The notes beneath the pieces were generated by a model. The model saw only the letters and a list, made by a program, of their open reading frames with translations. It had not been told where the DNA came from and made no database searches. Of a stretch of DNA of 64,000 bases, positions 27,840 through 37,581 are shown one piece after another. Positions within the stretch are counted from its first letter, which is position 1. The number at the start of each line of letters is the position of its first letter. Origin of the DNA: Acidovorax defluvii (GTDB taxonomy: Bacteria > Pseudomonadota > Gammaproteobacteria > Burkholderiales > Burkholderiaceae_C); the NCBI GenBank assembly GCA_003268905.1, contig QLTU01000002.1, forward strand, positions 163,313-227,312, given 5' to 3'. Position numbers and translations under genes: made by a program.

Positions 27840-28402
27840 GGCAATGCGGATTCAGACCGTGCGGAACAACTAACCCGCTGGCGCCGGGGCATTGCCCGGT
27901 AAAGCGCAAACCGGGCCAGGCCCGCGGCACACCGCCCGCCAGCGTGCACGACCTCTGCAACGGCCGTGCCCAGGGCCCGTCCAAGCTGTCCCAAGGCTCG
28001 CCCCAGGTCGCGCAGCGGTTGCGCCACGCCATGCTCCCAGTCACGGGCGTCGGCGCTGGCGGCACGCAGTGTGGTGGGGGCGGTCACGCCCTCCCAACGC
28101 ACTTCCACCGCTTCGGCACAGCCGGGCGGGCTCCAGGCTTCCATCACGACATGCTGGCCGGCAGCGACGGCCAGGCACTCGCCCGCATGCAGCACATGAT
28201 CAGCCCCGGCCCCCGGCAGGTCGCCCCAACACCCACGCAGGGTGAGCCAGGCGCGCCCCCGGGCCACCCGCAGTGCACCGGGGGTTTGCAGGCGCAGCGA
28301 CAGCGCACGGCCTGGGGCCAGTTGCCAGCAACCGGCCGCGCTGCGGCCCACCCTGTTGGTCCGAGCGGATTGTTGCAATTCCAGACATGAAAGGGATGAC
28401 AT
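27836..28402 (-). CDS. DUF2917-domain protein
   Basis: The 188-residue protein has the DUF2917 layout: WQLAPGRALSLRLQTPGALRV, GRAWLTLRG, GDLPG, AGECLAVAAGQHVVMEAW. It is Ala/Arg-rich and otherwise soluble. The family is common in Burkholderiales and its function is unknown. The ATG at 28402 follows from the start of the domain; an upstream start at 28474 is possible but lies close to the divergent LysR gene. A LysR-type regulator 122 bp away probably controls it. Confidence 0.75.
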   Translation of the reverse strand: MSSLSCLELQQSARTNRVGRSAAGCWQLAPGRALSLRLQTPGALRVARGRAWLTLRGCWGDLPGAGADHVLHAGECLAVAAGQHVVMEAWSPPGCAEAVEVRWEGVTAPTTLRAASADARDWEHGVAQPLRDLGRALGQLGRALGTAVAEVVHAGGRCAAGLARFALYRAMPRRQRVSCSARSESALP

Positions 28403-28524
28403 GGCGGCCTCCTTGGCACGAAAAATAGGCTTTAAAGACAACGCATGGTGCGCCGACCACTGCCCACAGTCCAATAAAAACGCGGTACGCTATTCATTCC
28501 ACCAACGCATGAATCATCGTTCCC

Positions 28525-29526
28525 ATGGCCACTGCCGAATACGCCCCCGCCGTGCTGCGCACCCGCCCCGTGGCCACCGGCCACTGGCGCGCCTTTCTGG
28601 CCGTGGCACGGCACCTGAACTTCCGCGCCGCAGCCGATGAGCTGGCGCTCACGCAGTCGGCCGTGAGCCGCCAGATCCAGGCGCTGGAAGAAGAAGTGGG
28701 TGTGGCACTGTTCCTGCGCCATACGCGGGCCGTGGAGCTGACCAGCGCCGGTGCGCAGCTGCAGCGGGCCGTGGCCCCGGCACTTGAGCGCATGGACGCC
28801 GCCGTGCGCCAGGTGCGCCAGACGGCGGGGCGCCGCAGCGTGGCCATCACCACCTGGGCCAGCTTTGCATCCATGTGGCTGATTCCGCGCATGGAAGAGT
28901 TCCAGCGCGACAACCCGGGCATTGACATCCGCATTGATGCCAGCGACGTGCCGGTGGACCTGGAAACCTCGGATGTGGACCTGGCCCTGCGCTACACCCT
29001 GCCAGGCCCGGGCACCCAGGGCGGGCTGCGCCTGTTTGGCGAGCAACTGGCGGTGGTGGCGAGCCCCTGGCTGCTCAAAAGCGGCAAGCCCCTGCGCACC
29101 CCGGCCGATGTAGCCCAGTTCACCCTGATCGAGGCGGGCGACGCGCACCGCAGCCAGCACCTGGAGTGGCTCAGCTGGCGCCGCTGGTTTGAAGCGTGCC
29201 ACCTGACCCGGCTGCAGCCCGAGCGCTGGCTGTATTTCAACTACGCCCACCAGATCGTGCAGGCCGCCCTGGCCGGCCAAGGCCTGGCGCTGGCACGCAT
29301 GCCGCTGATTGCCGACGCACTGGCCGCTGGAGACCTTGTGGAGGTGCTGCCCGGCCACCGCATCGACTCCCCGCTGGCCTATTGGCTGATGGTGGGGCCG
29401 CGCAGCGCACAACGGCCGGAAATCAAGGCGTTCTGTGCCTGGCTGCAGGTACAGGCCGAGGCCACCCGCCAGGCCATTGGCGATGTGCCCGATCCGGATC
29501 TGAATGACAACCTGGACGGGGCCTGA
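28525..29526 (+). CDS. LysR-family transcriptional regulator
   Basis: The 333-residue protein has an N-terminal LysR helix-turn-helix after an 18-residue extension (WRAFLAVARHLNFRAAADEL; LTQSAVSRQIQALEEE) and a GcvA-like effector domain (IRIDASDVPVDLETSDVDLALRY). It is divergent from the DUF2917 gene, the usual arrangement for a LysR regulator and its target. The effector is unknown. Confidence 0.88.
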   Translation: MATAEYAPAVLRTRPVATGHWRAFLAVARHLNFRAAADELALTQSAVSRQIQALEEEVGVALFLRHTRAVELTSAGAQLQRAVAPALERMDAAVRQVRQTAGRRSVAITTWASFASMWLIPRMEEFQRDNPGIDIRIDASDVPVDLETSDVDLALRYTLPGPGTQGGLRLFGEQLAVVASPWLLKSGKPLRTPADVAQFTLIEAGDAHRSQHLEWLSWRRWFEACHLTRLQPERWLYFNYAHQIVQAALAGQGLALARMPLIADALAAGDLVEVLPGHRIDSPLAYWLMVGPRSAQRPEIKAFCAWLQVQAEATRQAIGDVPDPDLNDNLDGA

Positions 29527-29560
29527 TGAAGAAAGCGCTGGGCTTTGCGGCTTCAGCGCT

Positions 29561-29615
29561 TTTATTTTGATAGCTTCCAGCGCTTATTCGACAAGCGCTG
29601 ACAGCCGATCTGACT
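29561..29615. repeat. Palindromic repeat between convergent genes
   Basis: CAGCGCTT-ATTCGAC-AAGCGCTG is an 8-bp stem, flanked by GATAGCTTC. It lies between the stops of the LysR gene and tyrS, where a hairpin could end transcription. Confidence 0.75.
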
Positions 29616-29621
29616 TAAAAA

Positions 29622-30854
29622 TCAGGACAAAGTCACTCTTGCAAACTTGCGCTTGCCCACCTGCACCACATAGGTGCCCGCGTCGAGTTTGAGGCCCCTG
29701 TCGCTGACCACGCCACCATCCACACGCACGCCGCCGCCGTCGATCAGGCGGTTGGCCTCGCTGGTAGACGGCGCCAGGTTGGCCTGCTTGAGCAAGGCAC
29801 CAATGCCCAGCGGTGCACCCGTCAGGGCCACCTCGGGAATGTCTTCGGGCACGCCGCCCTTGCTGCGGTTGATGAAATCCTGCTCGGCCGCCTCGGCCGC
29901 AGCCGCGCTGTGAAAACGCGCGGTGATTTCCTTGGCCAGCGCCACCTTGGCATCCTTGGGGTTGCGGCCACCCGCGATCTCGGCCCTGAGCGCGGCGATC
30001 TCGGCCAGGCTCTTGAACGACAGCAGCGTGTACCAGTCCCACATCAGCGTGTCACTGATGGAGAGCACCTTGGCAAACATGGTGTTGGCGTCTTCGGTGA
30101 TGCCGATGTAGTTGTTCTTGGACTTGGACATCTTGTCGATGCCGTCCAGGCCGACCAGCAGCGGCATGGTGAGCACGCACTGCGGCTCCTGGCCATATTC
30201 CTGCTGCAAATGGCGGCCCATGAGCAAATTGAACTTCTGGTCGGTGCCACCGAGTTCCAGATCGCTTTTCAGGGCCACCGAGTCGTACCCCTGCATCAGC
30301 GGGTAGAGAAACTCGTGCACCGCAATCGGATTGCCCGCCTTGAAACGGTCGTGAAAATCGTTGCGCTCCATCATGCGCGCCACCGTGAACTTGGCGGCCA
30401 GCTGGATCATGCCCGTGGCGCCCAGCGGCTCGCTCCACTCGCTGTTGTAACGAATCTCGGTGCGCGCCGGGTCCAGCACCATGCTGGCCTGGCGGTAGTA
30501 GGTCTCGGCGTTGAACTTGATCTGCTCAGGCGTGAGCGGCGGGCGCGTGCTGTTACGCCCCGACGGGTCGCCGATCAGGCTGGTGAAGTCCCCGATCAGG
30601 AAGATCACCTGATGGCCCAGATCTTGCAGCTGGCGCATCTTGTTCAGCACCACCGTGTGGCCGATGTGAATGTCTGGAGCCGTGGGGTCCAGCCCCAGCT
30701 TGATGCGCAGGGGTTGGCCGGTGGCTTCGGAGCGTGCCAGTTTCTTGATCCACTCGTCCTGCGGCAGCAACTCTTCCACGCCGCGCAACGAGATTTCGAG
30801 GGCCCGGCCTACACCATCGGATACCGGGTTTTTTGTAACAGAAGATTGATTCAT
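29622..30854 (-). CDS. tyrS: Tyrosyl-tRNA synthetase
   Basis: This 410-residue class I synthetase has HIGH at residues 63-66 ([10 protein letters not shown]), KMSKS in [10 protein letters not shown] and a C-terminal S4-like RNA-binding domain ([17 protein letters not shown]). It charges tRNA-Tyr. It is divergent from the M23 peptidase gene. Confidence 0.96.
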   Translation of the reverse strand: MNQSSVTKNPVSDGVGRALEISLRGVEELLPQDEWIKKLARSEATGQPLRIKLGLDPTAPDIHIGHTVVLNKMRQLQDLGHQVIFLIGDFTSLIGDPSGRNSTRPPLTPEQIKFNAETYYRQASMVLDPARTEIRYNSEWSEPLGATGMIQLAAKFTVARMMERNDFHDRFKAGNPIAVHEFLYPLMQGYDSVALKSDLELGGTDQKFNLLMGRHLQQEYGQEPQCVLTMPLLVGLDGIDKMSKSKNNYIGITEDANTMFAKVLSISDTLMWDWYTLLSFKSLAEIAALRAEIAGGRNPKDAKVALAKEITARFHSAAAAEAAEQDFINRSKGGVPEDIPEVALTGAPLGIGALLKQANLAPSTSEANRLIDGGGVRVDGGVVSDRGLKLDAGTYVVQVGKRKFARVTLS

Positions 30855-31055
30855 AAGGGTTTATGGGATGTCCAGACAGCATGCGCCGCTATACTTCAGC
30901 CCACACTTGCAGAGGCGGATTCTAGTGGTCTCGCCGTTTCGACACCTTGGTAACCCTGTCGAATGCCTGCAGCCTGACAGCTTGTACTCCCGGTTTTACC
31001 CCGCGTTGCAGCGGGACACATCACCGGGCGTACCTTCACCCTTGGGAACAGACCT

Positions 31056-32414
31056 TTGATCAACGGCTTCACCACCGCCAGCTTGGCTTTGCTAGACCAG
31101 CTGACTCACAGTGTCCAGAAACACCCCAAACGTATCACTGCCGCCGTGGCGGCCCTGCTGCTGACTGGCGGCGGCGGCGCCTTTGCCGTGGCATCGTTGG
31201 CACCCGATGCTTCGGACCTGCCGGTACGCCAGATCAGCTACGCCGTGGAATCACTGGCGGAAAGCCCGGCGCTGGCCGCCCTGGAAGCGCCCGGTTTCTC
31301 GCTGTACCGCTCCGAGCAGACCCGCAGCAGCGACACCGCGGAATCGTTGCTGCAGCGCATGGGCGTGGCCGACCCTGCCGCCGCTGCCTTTCTGCGCAGC
31401 GATGCATCGGTTCGCCAGAACCTGCTGGGCCGTGCGGGCCGCTCGGTCTCAGCCGAAACCACTGACGACCACCGTCTGCTGCGCCTGACGGCCCGCTGGG
31501 CCCCGGACGACAGCGGCACTTTCCGCCGCCTGGTGGTGGAGCGCACTGGCGAAAAGTTCTCCTCGCGCATCGAAACCGCCCCCCTCACCACCGGCAGCCG
31601 CTTGGCGGGCGGGGTGATCCGCAGTTCGCTGTTTGCCGCCACCGACGCGTCCAGCATTCCCGATTCCGTGGCCGTTCAGATTGCAGAGCTGTTCTCGGGC
31701 AGCATCGACTTCCACCGCTCCCTGCGCAAGTCCGACCGTTTTTCGGTGGTCTATGAAACCCTGGAAGCCGACGGCGAACCCCTGCGCAGCGGCCGCGTGC
31801 TGAGCGCAGAATTCCACAACAACGGCAAAACCCATCAGGCAATGTGGTTCCAGGACCCCGGCACCAGCAAGGGAACCTACTACACCCTCGACGGCGAAAG
31901 CATGCGCCGCGCCTACCTCACCTCGCCGGTGGAGTTCTCGCGCGTGAGCAGCAGCTTCAAGATGCGCTTTCACCCCATCCTGCAAAAATGGCGCGCCCAT
32001 CTGGGCACCGACTATGCCGCCCCCACCGGAACCACCGTGCGCACGGTGGGTGACGGCGTCGTCGAATTTGCCGGGGTGCAGAACGGCTTCGGCAATGTGA
32101 TCTTCGTGAAGCACCGCAACCAGCACCAGACCGTGTACGCACACCTGAGCCGCATGGATGTGAAAAAAGGCCAAACCGTCGAGCAGGGCCAGACCATCGG
32201 TGCCGTGGGCGCCACGGGCTGGGCCACGGGCCCACACCTGCATTTCGAGTTCCGCGTGAACGGGGAGCACCAGGACCCCCAGACCATCGCCCAGCAAAGC
32301 GAAGCCGCCGCCCCGGTGTCGGCTGCAGCACGGCCCGCCTTCGATCGCCTGGCCGCCAACATGCGCGTGCAACTGTCGGCTGCCGCGCTGGTGCTGCAGG
32401 CCAGCGCAGAATAA
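31056..32414 (+). CDS. M23-family metallopeptidase (murein hydrolase type)
   Basis: This 452-residue protein has one N-terminal membrane segment (about residues 26-47), a long periplasmic region, and a C-terminal M23 domain. The domain has HLGTDYAAPTGT (Zn-ligand H and D) and HLHFEF (H-x-H), with YAHLS between them, all needed for activity. It most resembles YebA/MepM-type endopeptidases that cut peptidoglycan cross-links. The first in-frame start that fits is a TTG at 31056; no ATG is available before residue 100. It is divergent from tyrS, with anmK downstream, as often in Burkholderiales. Confidence 0.88.
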   Translation: MINGFTTASLALLDQLTHSVQKHPKRITAAVAALLLTGGGGAFAVASLAPDASDLPVRQISYAVESLAESPALAALEAPGFSLYRSEQTRSSDTAESLLQRMGVADPAAAAFLRSDASVRQNLLGRAGRSVSAETTDDHRLLRLTARWAPDDSGTFRRLVVERTGEKFSSRIETAPLTTGSRLAGGVIRSSLFAATDASSIPDSVAVQIAELFSGSIDFHRSLRKSDRFSVVYETLEADGEPLRSGRVLSAEFHNNGKTHQAMWFQDPGTSKGTYYTLDGESMRRAYLTSPVEFSRVSSSFKMRFHPILQKWRAHLGTDYAAPTGTTVRTVGDGVVEFAGVQNGFGNVIFVKHRNQHQTVYAHLSRMDVKKGQTVEQGQTIGAVGATGWATGPHLHFEFRVNGEHQDPQTIAQQSEAAAPVSAAARPAFDRLAANMRVQLSAAALVLQASAE

Positions 32415-32462
32415 GCCGCTGCAGCACCTGGCACGCAGCGCTGGTGCGATAGGCCATCGGAC

Positions 32463-33572
32463 ATGTGCGGCTTGTACATTGGCCTCATGTCGGGCACATC
32501 GCTCGACGGAGTGGATGGCGTTCTGGCCGATTTTTCACACGAAAAAATGGCCATCATTGGCCATGCATCAGCGCCTTTAGCTCCTGATTTACGAGCAGAA
32601 ATGCTCGCACTCAACACCCCCGGACCCAATGAACTGCACCGCGCAGCCCTCGCGGGCAACGCGCTGGCCCGGTCTTATGCCGAAGTCGTGCATACCTTGC
32701 TCCAACGCAGCGGTGTTTCTGCCAGCGCCGTGCAGGCCATTGGCGCCCATGGTCAAACCGTGCGCCATCGGCCCCAGGAGTTCGATGGCACGGGTTACAC
32801 CCTGCAACTGAACAACCCGTCCTTGCTGGCCGAGCACACCGCCATTGCCGTGGTGGCCGACTTTCGCAGCCGCGATGTGGCCGCCGGCGGCCAGGGCGCA
32901 CCGCTGGTGCCCGCTTTCCACCAAGGGGTGTTTGGCCGTGCGGGTGAGACGGTGCTGGTGCTCAATATTGGCGGCATCTCCAACCTCAGCGTGCTGGGAG
33001 CCGACGGCAGCGTGCAGGGCTTTGACTGTGGCCCCGGCAATGCGCTCATGGACCACTGGTGCCAGTTGCATACCGGCCAGGCGTATGACTGCGGCGGTGC
33101 CTGGGCCGCCCAGGGCCAGGTCCTTCCCAACCTGCTTGCCACACTGATGCAAGAGCCTTTTTTGCACCAGCCGCCACCCAAAAGCACCGGACGCGACCTT
33201 TTCAACCCGGCGTGGCTGGCAGCGGCGCTGGCCGGGTTTCCCATGGCACGGCCCGTTGACGTGCAGGCAACATTAACCGAATTGACCGCTAGCGCTTGTG
33301 CAGAAAGCGCTAGCAGCTATGGAAAAAATAGCAAAATACTGGCGGTGTGCGGTGGTGGCGCCTTGAACACGCACCTGATGCAGCGCCTTCAGGCGCTGTT
33401 GCCAGGTGTCTCGGTGGTGCCGACCGATGACCTGGGCCTGCCGGCAATGCAAGTGGAGGCTGCTGCCTTTGCCTGGTTGGCTCGCCAGACGCTGCTGGGC
33501 CAAACCGGCAACCTCCAAAGCGTCACGGGCGCAAAAGGCGCCCGTGTTCTAGGGGCCGTCTACCCGGCCTGA
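32463..33572 (+). CDS. anmK: Anhydro-N-acetylmuramic acid kinase
   Basis: This 369-residue enzyme phosphorylates and opens 1,6-anhydroMurNAc for cell-wall recycling. GLMSGTSLDGVDGVLADF and VLNIGGISNLSVLG are canonical ATP- and substrate-binding motifs, and CGGGALNTHLM marks the C-terminal lobe. Residues of about 274-291 (LTASACAESASSYGKNSK) are encoded by an inserted copy of the palindromic repeat, in frame, in a surface-loop position. The M23 peptidase gene directly upstream acts in the same pathway. Confidence 0.93.
   Translation: MCGLYIGLMSGTSLDGVDGVLADFSHEKMAIIGHASAPLAPDLRAEMLALNTPGPNELHRAALAGNALARSYAEVVHTLLQRSGVSASAVQAIGAHGQTVRHRPQEFDGTGYTLQLNNPSLLAEHTAIAVVADFRSRDVAAGGQGAPLVPAFHQGVFGRAGETVLVLNIGGISNLSVLGADGSVQGFDCGPGNALMDHWCQLHTGQAYDCGGAWAAQGQVLPNLLATLMQEPFLHQPPPKSTGRDLFNPAWLAAALAGFPMARPVDVQATLTELTASACAESASSYGKNSKILAVCGGGALNTHLMQRLQALLPGVSVVPTDDLGLPAMQVEAAAFAWLARQTLLGQTGNLQSVTGAKGARVLGAVYPA
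33281..33335. repeat. Palindromic repeat inserted in frame in anmK
   Basis: GACCGCTAGCGCTTGTGC then AGAAAGCGCTAGCAGCTATG is a good copy of the recurring intergenic repeat (AGCGCT stem, CAGCTATGG flank), lying inside the coding region without breaking the frame. Confidence 0.85.
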
Positions 33573-33593
33573 GGTATCTGCCCGCCCGAGTGG

Positions 33594-33959
33594 TCAGGCT
33601 GAGAAGCTGGAACCGCAGCCGCAAGTGCTGGCAGCGTTGGGGTTCTTGATCACAAATTGGGCGCCCTGCAGGTCTTCCTTGTAGTCAATTTCGGCGCCCA
33701 GCAGGTACTGGTAGCTCATGGCGTCGATCAACAGGGAGACACCGTTCTTGGTCATGGTGGTGTCGTCTTCGTTCGTGATTTCGTCGAAGGTGAAGCCATA
33801 CTGGAAACCCGAGCATCCGCCACCCTGGACAAACACGCGCAGCTTCAGATCGGGGTTGCCTTCTTCGGCGATCAGGTCTGCCACCTTGGCCGCAGCACTG
33901 TCGGTGAACAGAATGGGGGTGGGCATTTCGGTCTGGATGTTTTCGGCAACTGCACTCAT
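33594..33959 (-). CDS. erpA: Iron-sulfur cluster insertion protein ErpA
   Basis: The 121-residue A-type carrier protein keeps the three cluster ligands: Cys49 ([11 protein letters not shown]) and Cys113, Cys115 (STCGCGSSF). It delivers [Fe-S] clusters to apo-enzymes. The ATG at 33959 is preferred; a start at 33971 adds MEYP only. Confidence 0.95.
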   Translation of the reverse strand: MSAVAENIQTEMPTPILFTDSAAAKVADLIAEEGNPDLKLRVFVQGGGCSGFQYGFTFDEITNEDDTTMTKNGVSLLIDAMSYQYLLGAEIDYKEDLQGAQFVIKNPNAASTCGCGSSFSA

Positions 33960-34113
33960 GGGGTACTCCAATTCAGGATTTCCCGTGAATGCTACTGCAA
34001 TCCAGTCGGGAATTCAGGCGACCGGCTTTTGACGCCAGTTTCAGTGGGGGCATTGCACCCAACAGCTCGCTGTGCGGCTTGCACACGCACACGCGCCAGC
34101 CGGGCACACCAAC

Positions 34114-34135
34114 AAAAAACCGCCCGTAGGCGGTT
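34114..34135 (-). terminator. Terminator of the rplM-rpsI operon
   Basis: On the minus strand AACCGCC-TACG-GGCGGTT is a perfect 7-bp stem with a 4-base loop followed by a T run. It lies 70 bases after the rpsI stop. Confidence 0.85.
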
Positions 34136-34206
34136 GTTTTGGCTGCCCACCACCGCAAGGATGATGGGCATGAAGCGCGGCGACAGCGCTTGCGCAGAGG
34201 CGAAAC

Positions 34207-34599
34207 TTAACGCTTCGAGAACTGCTTGGCGCGGCGTGCAGAGTGCAGACCGACCTTTTTACGTTCCACTTCGCGGGCGTCACGCGTCACGAAGCCGGCT
34301 TGGCTCAGGACGGACTTGAGCGTCGCGTCGTAGTCGATCAGGGCGCGGGTGATGCCGTGGCGGGCTGCACCTGCCTGGCCGGATTCACCACCACCGTGCA
34401 CGTTGATCATCACGTCGAAGGTTTCGGCGTGGTTGGTCAGCATGAGCGGTTGCTTGGCAATCATGATCGAGGTTTCGCGGCCGAAGTAGGACTGGATGTC
34501 CTTGCCGTTCACCGTGATCTTGCCGGAGCCTTTTTTCAGAAACACGCGGGCGACGCTGGACTTGCGACGGCCGGTGCCATTGTTCCATTCACCAATCAT
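34207..34599 (-). CDS. rpsI: 30S ribosomal protein S9
   Basis: This 130-residue protein matches S9 from start ([19 protein letters not shown]) to the basic end ([12 protein letters not shown]), whose tail reaches the P-site tRNA. It follows rplM by 11 bases in the usual rplM-rpsI operon. Confidence 0.98.
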   Translation of the reverse strand: MIGEWNNGTGRRKSSVARVFLKKGSGKITVNGKDIQSYFGRETSIMIAKQPLMLTNHAETFDVMINVHGGGESGQAGAARHGITRALIDYDATLKSVLSQAGFVTRDAREVERKKVGLHSARRAKQFSKR

Positions 34600-34610
34600 C
34601 TCAAGGCTCC

Positions 34611-35042
34611 TTAGATTTCCAGCACTTTGGGCTGCTGGGCGGTGTGGGGATGCTCAGCACCACCGTACACCTTGAGTTTCTTGATCATCGCGTAGCCAAG
34701 GGGGCCCTTGGGCAGCATGCCCTTGACGGCCTTTTCCAGCGCGCGGCCGGGGTGCTTGGCTTGCATGTCGCGGAAGTTGGTGGCCGTGATACCGCCGGGG
34801 TAACCCGAGTGGCGGTAATACACCTTGTCCAGGGACTTGGTGCCGGTGACCTTGATCTGGGCGGCGTTAATGATGACGATGAAGTCACCGGTATCGACGT
34901 GAGGCGTGTAAATGGCCTTGTGTTTGCCGCGCAAACGGAGAGCAACTTCGCTGGCTACTCGTCCGAGGACCTTGTCGGTCGCGTCAATCACAAACCACTC
35001 GTGCACGACCTCAGCGGGCTTGGCGCTGAAAGTAGTAGTCAT
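34611..35042 (-). CDS. rplM: 50S ribosomal protein L13
   Basis: This 143-residue protein has the L13 motifs [32 protein letters not shown] and [12 protein letters not shown]. It is first in the operon with rpsI and has a good promoter about 120 bases upstream. Confidence 0.98.
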   Translation of the reverse strand: MTTTFSAKPAEVVHEWFVIDATDKVLGRVASEVALRLRGKHKAIYTPHVDTGDFIVIINAAQIKVTGTKSLDKVYYRHSGYPGGITATNFRDMQAKHPGRALEKAVKGMLPKGPLGYAMIKKLKVYGGAEHPHTAQQPKVLEI

Positions 35043-35164
35043 GAGTTTCTCTTATGAAGAGGGTTTGGCGGGTCCTTTTCCACGGTCGGTGCTTCTCTTT
35101 CGGAAGCCTCTTAGGTGGGATAGAGTCTTCGCCGCGGGACCACATAAGCGCTGCGAAGCCTGAC

Positions 35165-35194
35165 ATTATACGAAGCTGCGCGCTTTTTAGGCAA
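35165..35194 (-). promoter_or_regulatory. Sigma-70 promoter of rplM-rpsI
   Basis: On the minus strand TTGCCT (35194-35189) and TATAAT (35170-35165) are separated by 18 bases. The -10 is perfect. The transcript would have a leader of about 120 nt before rplM, long enough for regulation by ribosomal protein. Confidence 0.7.
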
Positions 35195-35221
35195 GGGCGG
35201 TCGCCAGAACGCTGCGCAGTG

Positions 35222-37189
35222 TCAGTTTTGCATCTGCCGACGCTGCTCGTCGGCCTCCTGCCGTCGGCGGACGTCCACGCAGACCGGGTGCCCCGCGAGG
35301 CCGGGTTTTTTGCATTCATTGAAGATACACAGCGGGCGGGCCAGAAAGCTGGCGTCAGCGCACGCCTCGTCGGGCCCCACACGCACGAGTGCCACCACGG
35401 GCTTGGGTGCCAAGGCCGGCGGGGGTGGCGGCACGGGCACATCCTGCACCACCACTGGCACGGGAGCCGAGGGCTCGGGCGTGTTGCGACGCTGGGCCAA
35501 GGCACGCGCGGTGGGGCGGGCCACAGGCGCTTCGGCGGTGGCCGCGCCGCCCAAGGCACCAGCCCCTGCAACCGCCTCCCTTTCGGCGCCGCCCGCCACG
35601 GGAACATCACCCAAGGGATTTGCCGACACGACCTGCTCCGACGCGGCAGTCCCGGCTGCGGCAGCGACCGGCACGACCTCTGGCACCTTGAGCTCCGTGA
35701 TGATGTCGTCTGCGGGCCGCTGCGTAGACCGGCCCTGTGCCCACCACAGGGCCGCTGCCCCGACGATCAAGGCCAATGCAACACCCGTCAGCCACACCGG
35801 CGATGGCCGCCGCCGTGCCGTTGCACCTGCGGCAGCGCGCTCTGGCCCATGTTCTCTGTTCGCTCCGTTGCCCGAGGCCGGGCGCGTGCGCTTGGGCCCA
35901 GATTGCCCGGCTCGCGAGGCTTGTGCCGCCGGGGCATGGTCCGCTGCGTGGGCATCCTCGAAAACCGAGTCGCCAACATCGATGAACACCGTGTCGGCCA
36001 TGTCAGCCGCCACCGTGTCCGGCCCCTCGGCAGCACCGTTGTGCTGCGTATCCGGCGCGATCGCGCCAGTCGCAGGCAGTTCGGGCCTGGCAGAGCGGTA
36101 GGTCAGGTCCTCCAGATCAGCCTTCTGCCTGGTAGCGGACTTCACGTCCACCGTAGGGGCAGGCACGCCGAGGCGCGGATGGTCCGCAGGCTCAACCCAG
36201 ATATCTCCCAGATCAGCCCGAAAGTCAAAATGCCCCACCCCCTCGGGTGGCGAAGTCATTTCCATGGTCTGCAGGAACGCATCAATGCTCTGGGGGCGGT
36301 CTTCGGGGCGCAGGGCCAGGGCCTGGGCGATGGCGGCCACAAACGGCGCCGAATACTCCACCCCGAACTGGCGCTTGACCGTCTTGGCCACGCGCGAAAA
36401 CGACACCATGCGGTCCAGGATGGAGCGCAAGGTGGCAGGCAGCGGCGTGTCGTTGCACAGACAGCCGTGCACCACGGCGGCCAGCGAATACAGATCGCTC
36501 CAGGGCCCCTGGCGCAATTCATCGTCGCTTTCAGCGTATTGCTCGATGGGGGCGTAGTTCACCTTGAGCACGGCCGTGTGCTTGTGCCCCTGGTCGTTGA
36601 TGGCATGGCGCGCGGCACCCAGGTCCAGCAGCACCGGTGGCCCGTTGTCCTGCAGGAAGATGTTGTCCGGAGAGATGTCGCGGTGCAGCGTGTTGCCATC
36701 GTGCAGCACGCGCAGCGCACCCAGCACCGACCACAGCATCTTGCGCAGCCATGCCTCGGGCGGGGGCGTGCGCATCTGCGCGCGCGCCTGCTTGAACGTC
36801 ATGCCGGTGTACAGCGGCATCACCATGTAAGCGGTGTTGTTAGCCTCCCAGAAGCGGAACACCTTCACCAGGGACGGGTGGTCAAACTGCGCCAGCAGAC
36901 GCGCCTCGCCCATGAACGACGTCAACCCGGCCTGGAACGTCTGCTGGTCGGACGACGACCGCACCCACAGCGATTGCCCCTGCGCGCGGCCTGCAAGCGC
37001 CGAGGGCATGTATTCCTTGATGGCCACGGCACGGTGCAGAGAGTGGTCGAATGCCTTGTAGACCATGCCAAAACCACCCACGCCCAGCAATTGCAGGATT
37101 TCAAACTCGGCCAGGCGGGTGCCCGGTGGCAGCGCGTCCACATGGTTGACGCGGCTGGCAGAAGTTTGACTGGGGCTTTCGATCATCAT
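35222..37189 (-). CDS. Membrane-anchored serine/threonine protein kinase
   Basis: The 655-residue protein has a Hanks-type kinase domain at residues 25-310: glycine loop GVGGFG (36-41), K58 in AIKEY, HRD at 169-171 with N176, and DLG (189-191) in place of DFG. A disordered linker follows (330-430), then one membrane segment (WLTGVALALIVGAAALWW), and a periplasmic tail ending in a Cys-containing module (ACADASFLARPLCIFNECKKPG). So it spans the inner membrane with the kinase inside. Substrate unknown. A large open frame lies on the opposite strand, but it is a high-GC shadow. Confidence 0.9.
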   Translation of the reverse strand: MMIESPSQTSASRVNHVDALPPGTRLAEFEILQLLGVGGFGMVYKAFDHSLHRAVAIKEYMPSALAGRAQGQSLWVRSSSDQQTFQAGLTSFMGEARLLAQFDHPSLVKVFRFWEANNTAYMVMPLYTGMTFKQARAQMRTPPPEAWLRKMLWSVLGALRVLHDGNTLHRDISPDNIFLQDNGPPVLLDLGAARHAINDQGHKHTAVLKVNYAPIEQYAESDDELRQGPWSDLYSLAAVVHGCLCNDTPLPATLRSILDRMVSFSRVAKTVKRQFGVEYSAPFVAAIAQALALRPEDRPQSIDAFLQTMEMTSPPEGVGHFDFRADLGDIWVEPADHPRLGVPAPTVDVKSATRQKADLEDLTYRSARPELPATGAIAPDTQHNGAAEGPDTVAADMADTVFIDVGDSVFEDAHAADHAPAAQASRAGQSGPKRTRPASGNGANREHGPERAAAGATARRRPSPVWLTGVALALIVGAAALWWAQGRSTQRPADDIITELKVPEVVPVAAAAGTAASEQVVSANPLGDVPVAGGAEREAVAGAGALGGAATAEAPVARPTARALAQRRNTPEPSAPVPVVVQDVPVPPPPPALAPKPVVALVRVGPDEACADASFLARPLCIFNECKKPGLAGHPVCVDVRRRQEADEQRRQMQN

Positions 37190-37581
37190 GGGCAGGGTAA
37201 AGAGCAGGCTCGCGTCCGGGGCAGCAACGGGATGGGGGAGGAGACTGCACCTGTGCCGTCACGGCTGCCATCATGAAGCATGCACCAGCGCGACCTGAAA
37301 CAAAAGGCATCCTGTCTGCGAAAAACATCACCCGCAGCCCGAACAGCGGCCCATTGTGCCGCGACTCAGCCGCGGCGCCCCCGCCCCGCTGGCTACGGCA
37401 ACCGCTGCGCCACCCATGATATTTTACATAAAAACAGGCTCTAGCCCTTTACAGCAAAGCGCTAACAGCTATGTTTTATACAGCATTGCAATCAAGCATC
37501 GCTGGCCCGCGCTGCCTGGCCACCTTGCGCCACGCCGCAGCGCACTACGGCAACCAGGGGCCGAGTCGTTACCATTGCGCC
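37190..37581. other. Divergent intergenic region with a repeat copy
   Basis: These 392 bases separate the kinase gene and rlmJ. Apart from a palindromic repeat at 37431-37484 (CTCTAGCCCTTTACAG then CAAAGCGCTAACAGCTATG) I see nothing distinct; both promoters must be here. Confidence 0.5.
37431..37484. repeat. Palindromic repeat upstream of rlmJ
   Basis: GGCTCTAGCCCTTTACAG then AAAGCGCTAACAGCTATG matches the shared repeat (GAGGC side inverted, AGCTAT side intact). Confidence 0.65.

Noticed and set aside
32560-32600. Another palindromic repeat in anmK near its start
   Set aside because: CATCAGCGCCTTTAGCTCCTG is only loosely similar and the encoded residues fit normal AnmK sequence.
35054-37276. 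740-residue open frame on the plus strand opposite the Ser/Thr kinase gene
   Set aside because: It is a high-GC antisense shadow. Its composition is rich in His, Arg and Gly without domains, whereas the minus strand has a complete kinase.
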